NCBI RefSeq assembly: GCF_000006445.2
Contig: NC_006044.2
Span: 1,178,001-1,242,000 of the forward strand
Direction: 5' to 3'
DNA: 64,000 nucleotides
Source: Debaryomyces hansenii CBS767
Taxonomy: Eukaryota; Ascomycota; Pichiomycetes; Serinales; Debaryomycetaceae
The translations under genes were made by a program, and so were the position numbers. This document shows, piece by piece, positions 58,894 to 64,000 of the stretch (positions within the stretch are counted from its first letter, which is position 1; the number at the start of each line of letters is the position of its first letter). The notes under the pieces were generated by a model, which worked only from the letters and a program-made list of their open reading frames with translations, was not told the origin of the DNA and did not search any database.

Positions 58894-59018
58894 GTACAGA
58901 AAACGCCCTTTTAAATAACTGTAATATATCCTTAAGTAACTATAATACGGAATACAGGCTACATCCAACATTTAAAGATATCGAAATCATTTTATTTTCT
59001 AGACCTCCTTTTCAATAG
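58844..59018 (+). repeat. Tandem duplication of a gene's 3' end
   Basis: The 50 nt at 58844-58893, which encode the last 15 residues and stop of the preceding gene, recur at 58969-59018 with 9 mismatches. The offset is 125 nt, not a multiple of three, so the second copy is outside the gene's frame. Its differences are mostly silent or conservative (FKDVEIITFSRPPFK against FKDIEIILFSRPPFQ). Confidence 0.8.
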
Positions 59019-59104
59019 TTACATATGAAATTCGGGCTTTATTTTAGCCTGTATTTCAATATAAATCAAATACAATAAATAAAAAAATAAGAACTATGTC
59101 TACT

Positions 59105-59920
59105 TCATGGTTTTGGAATGTGTAAGGACTTAGAAATCTCTGCACAACCTTGAATGAAAAACCCTAAGGAAATAGCGTGGAATTCCGCAAAGCTGCCATC
59201 TAATAAAATTGGGCCTGGCAAGTCATCCAAAATCATGTTATGGTAGACTAAGAAAGCCATGAATACAACCCAAATTAAATTTGTAGGAATTGGTAAACCT
59301 TCGAAGTACTTTGATTTTCCTAATTTATCCTTTGGAAGCTTGTTAGCAGAAATGTTAAATCTAGCCAATCTAGTCAATCCACATAATACCCAGAATGTCA
59401 ATAATAGCACATCAATAGTACTTTGGAATCCAATGGCAAACGCAATGGTGGCAGGAGAAACACCAAATGAGATCAAATCTGCTAATGAATCCAATTCCTG
59501 GCCCATCAACGACGTCTTATTTCTTATTCTTGCCACTCTACCGTCAAAAAAGTCAAAGAATAACCCTAAACAAATGAAAAAATGGGCCCTTTGTACATAG
59601 TGCGTTTGTCCAGTGCTGGTAAATCTCAAGCATGAAATAATTGAATAAAACCCCGAAAATCCATTCAACAACGTGATGAAATCAGCCATGTGCAAGTTTC
59701 TAACTAAACTGAAGTGTCTGGAATCTGATATAAATGCAGCATAGTCCTTCTCTTCCGGTTTTGGTAATGCTTCTTTAGAAGCCAATGAAAATAACGATGA
59801 GCTTCTTCTTATAGGCGGAATTGATGCATTTCCATCGACACCTTCAACGTCTGACTCAAAGTCTGAAGCGATAGCCGATTCGTTCTTTTTGACACCTGAT
59901 GAAAATCCACTAGACGACAT
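59105..59920 (-). CDS. CHO1: CDP-diacylglycerol-serine O-phosphatidyltransferase
   Basis: This is a 271-residue phosphatidylserine synthase, against 276 in yeast. The CDP-alcohol phosphotransferase motif D-G-x2-A-R-x8-G-x3-D-x3-D is complete: D126, G127, A130, R131, G140, D144 and D148. The N-terminal ~60 residues are hydrophilic and Ser-rich and are the usual place of phosphorylation. The enzyme makes phosphatidylserine from CDP-diacylglycerol and serine in the ER, the first step towards phosphatidylethanolamine and -choline. The ATG is at 59920. A CACGTGAAAA element lies about 290 bp upstream. Confidence 0.97.
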   Translation of the reverse strand: MSSSGFSSGVKKNESAIASDFESDVEGVDGNASIPPIRRSSSLFSLASKEALPKPEEKDYAAFISDSRHFSLVRNLHMADFITLLNGFSGFYSIISCLRFTSTGQTHYVQRAHFFICLGLFFDFFDGRVARIRNKTSLMGQELDSLADLISFGVSPATIAFAIGFQSTIDVLLLTFWVLCGLTRLARFNISANKLPKDKLGKSKYFEGLPIPTNLIWVVFMAFLVYHNMILDDLPGPILLDGSFAEFHAISLGFFIQGCAEISKSLHIPKP

Positions 59921-60325
59921 ATTCCAAAATCAATCTCAGTTACTTAATATATTTTCAGATTATTCTACCTTAAATTTGCAATTTGAGTTTGTAAATTGCT
60001 CTCTGGTTCTAATAACTAGTTTATTTTGAAAATATTAACAAAGTATATTTCAAGTTGTAATCAATATTTTTATAAAACCTAATTTAATCAATTGATCCCT
60101 TAATATCCAATATTCACTTACACGTATCAGTAAAAAATAGTAAATGAAATACGTTGGTCATTGCTTATCCTTTAAATACTCAAAATTAAAATTCTTAGCA
60201 ATCATTCGCACGTGAAAATCTACACCTTCGAACATTGACTAGTTGTATAAGAACTGATATTGTAGAAATTATATATCTATATCATGCATTTTTTTGCAAG
60301 GTTACTAGTAGAACCATAAATGAGA
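59921..60325. other. CHO1 promoter region
   Basis: About 405 bp between the CHO1 start and the 3' end of the Ask10/Rgc1-like gene, both on the minus strand. Apart from the E-box at 60209-60218 I see only AT-rich sequence. Confidence 0.6.
60209..60218 (+). promoter_or_regulatory. Candidate INO-type E-box upstream of CHO1
   Basis: CACGTGAAAA differs by one base from the yeast UAS-INO pattern CATGTGAAA and lies about 290 bp before CHO1, on the opposite strand. It also fits a Cbf1 site. Ino2/Ino4 targets differ in Candida, so the regulator is uncertain. Confidence 0.4.
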
Positions 60326-63121
60326 TTAGTGATTGGAACTAACAAACACCTTTGGGACATCAGAATTCAAATTCTGGCCTGAGGAAGGTGCAATATTCGA
60401 TTCCAGTGGCAGGTCGTTATTCTTCAAGTCAGTTGAGCTGTCACTTGTGTGGAACTGATAATTCTGGGAACGGTTCAAGATATCTCTATTTGTATCCAAC
60501 ATTTGCTGAAGTTGACTTTGTTGAGTCATCGACACGAGAGAATCGTTGGATGAGACACGAGAAACGCTTGCCAGGTTTGTAGGACTCAAAACAAAATACT
60601 CCTGTTGAGGGCTAAGAGACCTTTGTCTATGGTGGCTTTGTTGCTCCAATTCTGCCTGCTTAATCTTTAAATTTAATATCTCTTGTTGTTGCCTTAAGTA
60701 TTCCTGTTGGGCCTGTAAGTAAGACTCGTGCTGCTGCTGATGGTTCACAAGATGAGGGTTTGAGTTTGAGGTGGCCAAGATAGGAGGAGATAAGGTAGCA
60801 TTGCTGATTAATATTTGATTTGGTGAGTAGTTTGGTGAAGACAAGTTTGAAGCCGAATGGTTGGAGAAGGTTCTTTCGAATGGATTTCTTTCGACTAACA
60901 CTTCATTCGACAATGGCGATCTAACAATTGGCGATTGGGAACCAGAACCACTATTGACCGGCGTGCTCACAAAAGTGTTAGCAGGGAAGACGTTAGCCAG
61001 AGATATGTTTTGTAAATTCAATGGGCCCGGTCTATTAGAGTCATCCTTAACAGCTTGATTAGGGGCTTTTTGTTGAACTCCCGCAGCTGCAAGAGCAGCG
61101 GCCGTGGCCTGTTGTTCGTGAGTGGTTGCTTGGTTTGACGTTTCATGCGTTTTATTTGCTGCTGCATGACCTGCCGCGATTGCTTCCTTTTCACGCAATT
61201 TTTGTTCTTGGATCTTCTTCGCCGCTTCGTCTTTGACGGCCATTTTGTCCTGAACCAACTTGAATCTTCTTAAATGGTCATCGCCAAATTGTAACAACTC
61301 GTGTAAATCACCATACCAATTGTTGTAATCGGTTATGCTTTTGCATTTAAATGTGAATTTTTTGCTTGAATTTGAAACTCTTTGCAAGACAAACTTAAAA
61401 TTTTTGGCATCCTTACTATGTAAGATATAGTCATTCAAATTGTAGGATTTTAAGGGGATATCACTATAATCAATCAAACCACCTTTCTTGTCCTTTTTCT
61501 TGTGGTTTGATTGTGGTGGTGTTGACGTTTGCTTTTCTTCATTATTATGCTGGTGGTCATTTTCGATCTTGAATTCATGCAAGTAATTACAAGTCAAGAC
61601 GTAAAAATGCCCACTATAGTTTTTTAGGATTTTCAGCTTCTTGTAAATTATTCCTGACCTGATACATTTATTATGAATAGAGCTGGCATATGGCAAAGTC
61701 AATTTGCTCAAGTTACGAATCTCTCTTTTCTTTGAAACGGGTGTATCCACGTAGATATTAAGGAAATTCTTGTTGTGAGAAATAAAATACTCCCAATAGG
61801 CACTAGAAGATCTTTGTAGCTTATTCTTTAACGTATCGAAAAGACTGACCATAACCACTTCATCCGACTCGCAAGACTCTTGGTTAATTAACTTACCAAA
61901 TCTTTCAGTGATAAAATTTAACTCTTTCAAAACATATGTTAACAAATCCTTCGAGATATTTTGCAAATTCAAGTACGATGCAAAAAGAAAGTTTTCTTGA
62001 ATTAATTGATCCTTCAATTGATGGTCTACCTTTAACTTAAGCAAGAAAGGATCGTCCAAAACCGCCTTATCTTCTTCTCCCTCATAATCATCAATTGCCT
62101 TCTTAAGGACCGGTTTTGGGCCTGAATATCTCTCTACAGAGCTGGTATAAGTAGTTAAAATTTTACCAGTCTGACTGATTTCCTTAGCCACTTCATCGTT
62201 CGCAAACGACTCGTTTTTCAAACTTGATCTAATTTCTTTAATTTTGAGCGATAAGTTTTTCAACAAAGTCTCCAATCTTGGTATTAATTTCGTTTTCAAT
62301 TCTTTGCAGGTTTTCATCTGAGCCTGGAATGAATGAAGGTGGTGGTTGATGAAAAGCGGAGCCAAATTCGTGAACACCGAATCACTGGGGAAAAATTCTG
62401 GTGGGATTCTCACATCATTGGTATTATGTGAACCTAGAACTGGTGGTGTCTGTCCCGAATGGTTATGGTTACCCATCGACAATGGCAACGGCAATGACAA
62501 GGAGCTATTAATATGATTAGGGATATTCTTGAAAAATGCTGTACTACTGGTGTTCCGTTTGTGTGAGCTATTGTTGAACGAGTTTTGGTTCCCACTAGGA
62601 GAAGGAGCGGCGTTACGCTTCATGAACGTCGAGTTGTTGGACTTGGTTTTGAATAAGCCTGGTCTTTTGTCATTCGATATCACACTTACATTATCGCCAT
62701 TTTCTCCTCCCGCAGTATTCCCTCCACTCTGATGCATCTGCGCATCGATACCATTACTCGATGTATTCCCACTGTTTGCCAAATTCGATCCTGACGTTGT
62801 TTTCTTCAACTCCTTACTCGGAGTCCCTGGTTGGGAATTACTATTGCCTTCAAGGAGCGATTGGTACTTCAAGGGCAAGTCTTTGAATCCCGGGAACTGG
62901 ACCGAACTTATCAACTGAAAGTTGATATTAGCAGAGAACTCCTTACTCACACTGATCTCTTTCAAGTAGAAAATGAGCGACTTAATGAAATGTTTCCAAT
63001 ACTTGAAATATGCGATCAAATCATCTATTGGCTTCGAGTCTCTATTAGGGACATTAATGTGGTATGGCGATCTAGGATCGCCACTTGGTAAAATACTCTC
63101 TTTCTCGAAATAAAATGACAT
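60326..63121 (-). CDS. RGC1: Ask10/Rgc1-family PH-domain regulator of the glycerol channel
   Basis: The protein has 931 residues, against about 1100 in the yeast paralogues. The N-terminal block ILPSGDPRSPYHINVP, followed by FKYWKHFIKSLIFYLKEI, matches Ask10/Rgc1 rather than Slm1. A helical BAR-like region (about 230-470) leads into a PH domain (about 485-612) beginning SGIIYKKLKILKNYSGHFYVLT. The C-terminus is Gln/Ser-rich with a predicted coiled coil at about 787-833. Rgc1 and Ask10 bind the aquaglyceroporin Fps1 and control glycerol efflux under osmotic stress. Yeast has two paralogues; this may be the single form. The ATG is at 63121. Confidence 0.82.
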   Translation of the reverse strand: MSFYFEKESILPSGDPRSPYHINVPNRDSKPIDDLIAYFKYWKHFIKSLIFYLKEISVSKEFSANINFQLISSVQFPGFKDLPLKYQSLLEGNSNSQPGTPSKELKKTTSGSNLANSGNTSSNGIDAQMHQSGGNTAGGENGDNVSVISNDKRPGLFKTKSNNSTFMKRNAAPSPSGNQNSFNNSSHKRNTSSTAFFKNIPNHINSSLSLPLPLSMGNHNHSGQTPPVLGSHNTNDVRIPPEFFPSDSVFTNLAPLFINHHLHSFQAQMKTCKELKTKLIPRLETLLKNLSLKIKEIRSSLKNESFANDEVAKEISQTGKILTTYTSSVERYSGPKPVLKKAIDDYEGEEDKAVLDDPFLLKLKVDHQLKDQLIQENFLFASYLNLQNISKDLLTYVLKELNFITERFGKLINQESCESDEVVMVSLFDTLKNKLQRSSSAYWEYFISHNKNFLNIYVDTPVSKKREIRNLSKLTLPYASSIHNKCIRSGIIYKKLKILKNYSGHFYVLTCNYLHEFKIENDHQHNNEEKQTSTPPQSNHKKKDKKGGLIDYSDIPLKSYNLNDYILHSKDAKNFKFVLQRVSNSSKKFTFKCKSITDYNNWYGDLHELLQFGDDHLRRFKLVQDKMAVKDEAAKKIQEQKLREKEAIAAGHAAANKTHETSNQATTHEQQATAAALAAAGVQQKAPNQAVKDDSNRPGPLNLQNISLANVFPANTFVSTPVNSGSGSQSPIVRSPLSNEVLVERNPFERTFSNHSASNLSSPNYSPNQILISNATLSPPILATSNSNPHLVNHQQQHESYLQAQQEYLRQQQEILNLKIKQAELEQQSHHRQRSLSPQQEYFVLSPTNLASVSRVSSNDSLVSMTQQSQLQQMLDTNRDILNRSQNYQFHTSDSSTDLKNNDLPLESNIAPSSGQNLNSDVPKVFVSSNH

Positions 63122-63826
63122 TATATATCAAGTTATTTGATAAACTTGTAATATTTCAAGCGGATGTTCGTTACAACCTCTTAAAAAGGACTATTTATAT
63201 CTCCTTTTATATCGGTAAAATTCCTAATGATCCGAAATGAAAGGAGGCACCAACGGTTTTTAATGATTTTAGTGTGCAGGGATGGAGATCACGGTAAATC
63301 TAGAATGGTAAAAACTCCAAAAAAGCCTCCCTTTTTATATCTTAATCAGAGAACTCCAGGCCTGGACATAAGCCTTGGTTTACGGAGGGAATTACGGTGG
63401 TGATATAATAGCTTTATGTATAGAAATATCTAGAAATAAATCGGATTGTGTTAAAATATTGCTGCTACGGCAGGTTGAGGAAAACTCAGGCGAGCTTTTC
63501 GGGCTAGTAAATGACTCTCCCGCCCGGTACAACTGGCGGAATCTTTAAAGTGAACCCCAGGCGTAAGTTGCTACCTGGTGTATATATTTAAGTGTAAAAA
63601 TATACCAGCGATTAGATATGGCTGTGAAGTGAAGAATCTTTGGCATTACTGTTTGATACACTTGCGGAATTCATGGAATATGTGAAAAATGAGCCGCATA
63701 CACTAATGAAATGGATGCAAAAACCACAATAATAGGTGAGTAGTTAGTTAGGCGACGAATTAGGTTAGTTGAGTACTTCTTATACAGAAACTGGCACCAG
63801 GTCAGATATTGCTACGTCTCGCTACA
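63122..63826. other. Divergent intergenic region at the right edge
   Basis: About 705 bp between the Ask10/Rgc1-like gene and the final partial gene. It contains a C/G-rich inverted element near 63518-63540 (CCGCC...GGCGG) and no gene. Confidence 0.55.
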
Positions 63827-64000
63827 ATGACAAATATTGCAACTAATAACTCTATTCGACTTAAGATCAAGAAAATTATTTGGGACGAGAGGCGGCGCCG
63901 GCCACAGAAAGAAACAAACAATAATGGGCCGATATGTGATAATTCCAAAGGAGGGTATTTAACTGTTGATTCGGATGATGAAATCGTGTTGGAGGGGCTT
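63827..64000 (+). CDS. 5' end of a partial gene, possibly TAF7-like
   Basis: An ATG at 63827 opens a frame that stays open for 58 codons to the window edge. The product starts with an IRLKIKKII stretch, then a run of Arg/Lys, then GGYLTVDSDDEIVLE. Short basic LKLK-type starts followed by an acidic segment before the main domain occur in TFIID subunit Taf7, but the diagnostic ILR region would lie beyond the edge. The identity is therefore a weak guess. Confidence 0.5.
   Translation, partial: MTNIATNNSIRLKIKKIIWDERRRRPQKETNNNGPICDNSKGGYLTVDSDDEIVLEGL

Noticed and set aside
1..64000. CRISPR arrays, operons or ribosome binding sites
   Set aside because: The window is eukaryotic; no regularly spaced repeats of that kind are visible.

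Overview
The window is nuclear DNA of an ascomycete budding yeast, most likely a CUG-Ser clade species close to Debaryomyces. It is AT-rich and densely packed with mostly single-exon genes. Introns are rare and carry yeast signals (GTATGT or GTAAGT, TACTAAC-type branch site, short run to AG). Two CTG codons fall where relatives have Ser or Thr: the HSW-x-GN site of the LTA4H-type peptidase and the QAHD-x site of Pfs2. A Hap43/HapX-type bZIP regulator is also present. The species itself is inferred, not proven.

Layout. 0-6.6 kb: the end of an unknown gene, then LAP2, SNL1, BSP1, TCA17 and IES6. 7.5-27.8 kb: MET10, a PQ-loop vacuolar transporter, ANP1, SMC2, DSS1, and three ribosomal protein genes (RPL8, RPL29, RPL2) with RRT5 between the last two. 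MET10, SMC2, RPL2, RRT5 and RPL29 are also neighbours on S. cerevisiae chromosome VI, so this is an old linkage block, rearranged here. 28-30.5 kb: an accessory island with a decayed gene, a frameshifted secreted-protein gene and a 19-nt direct repeat at each edge. 30.5-37.2 kb: a 2213-residue Ala/Gly/Ser-rich repeat protein that I cannot assign to a family. 37.2-38.6 kb: a G-skewed stretch without a convincing gene. 38.6-64 kb: ARL3, GVP36, PRP38, a DMT-type transporter, NAS2, URM1, WBP1, GIM4, ADI1, PFS2, a kinase-only PFK-2-like gene, PET127, HAP43, TIM50, an unknown putative mitochondrial gene, CHO1, an Ask10/Rgc1 regulator, and the start of a last gene.

Functional themes. Cytosolic ribosome: RPL2, RPL8 and RPL29, two of them with Tbf1-like palindromes. 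Mitochondrial RNA and import: DSS1, PET127, TIM50. Sulfur and methionine: MET10, ADI1. Secretory path and glycosylation: ANP1, WBP1, ARL3, TCA17. Membrane lipid and osmotic control: CHO1, RGC1, GVP36. Proteostasis: SNL1, NAS2, GIM4, URM1. RNA processing: PRP38, PFS2. Iron: HAP43, with paired GATA motifs just upstream.

Several gene models need care. Five genes are wrong if an upstream in-frame non-ATG or extra ATG codon is taken as the start (SNL1, IES6, MET10, NAS2, URM1). Five genes have an intron: the PQ-loop transporter, RPL8, RPL29 (in its 5' UTR), RRT5 and RPL2. I found no tRNA, rRNA, transposon ORF or CRISPR array by eye.
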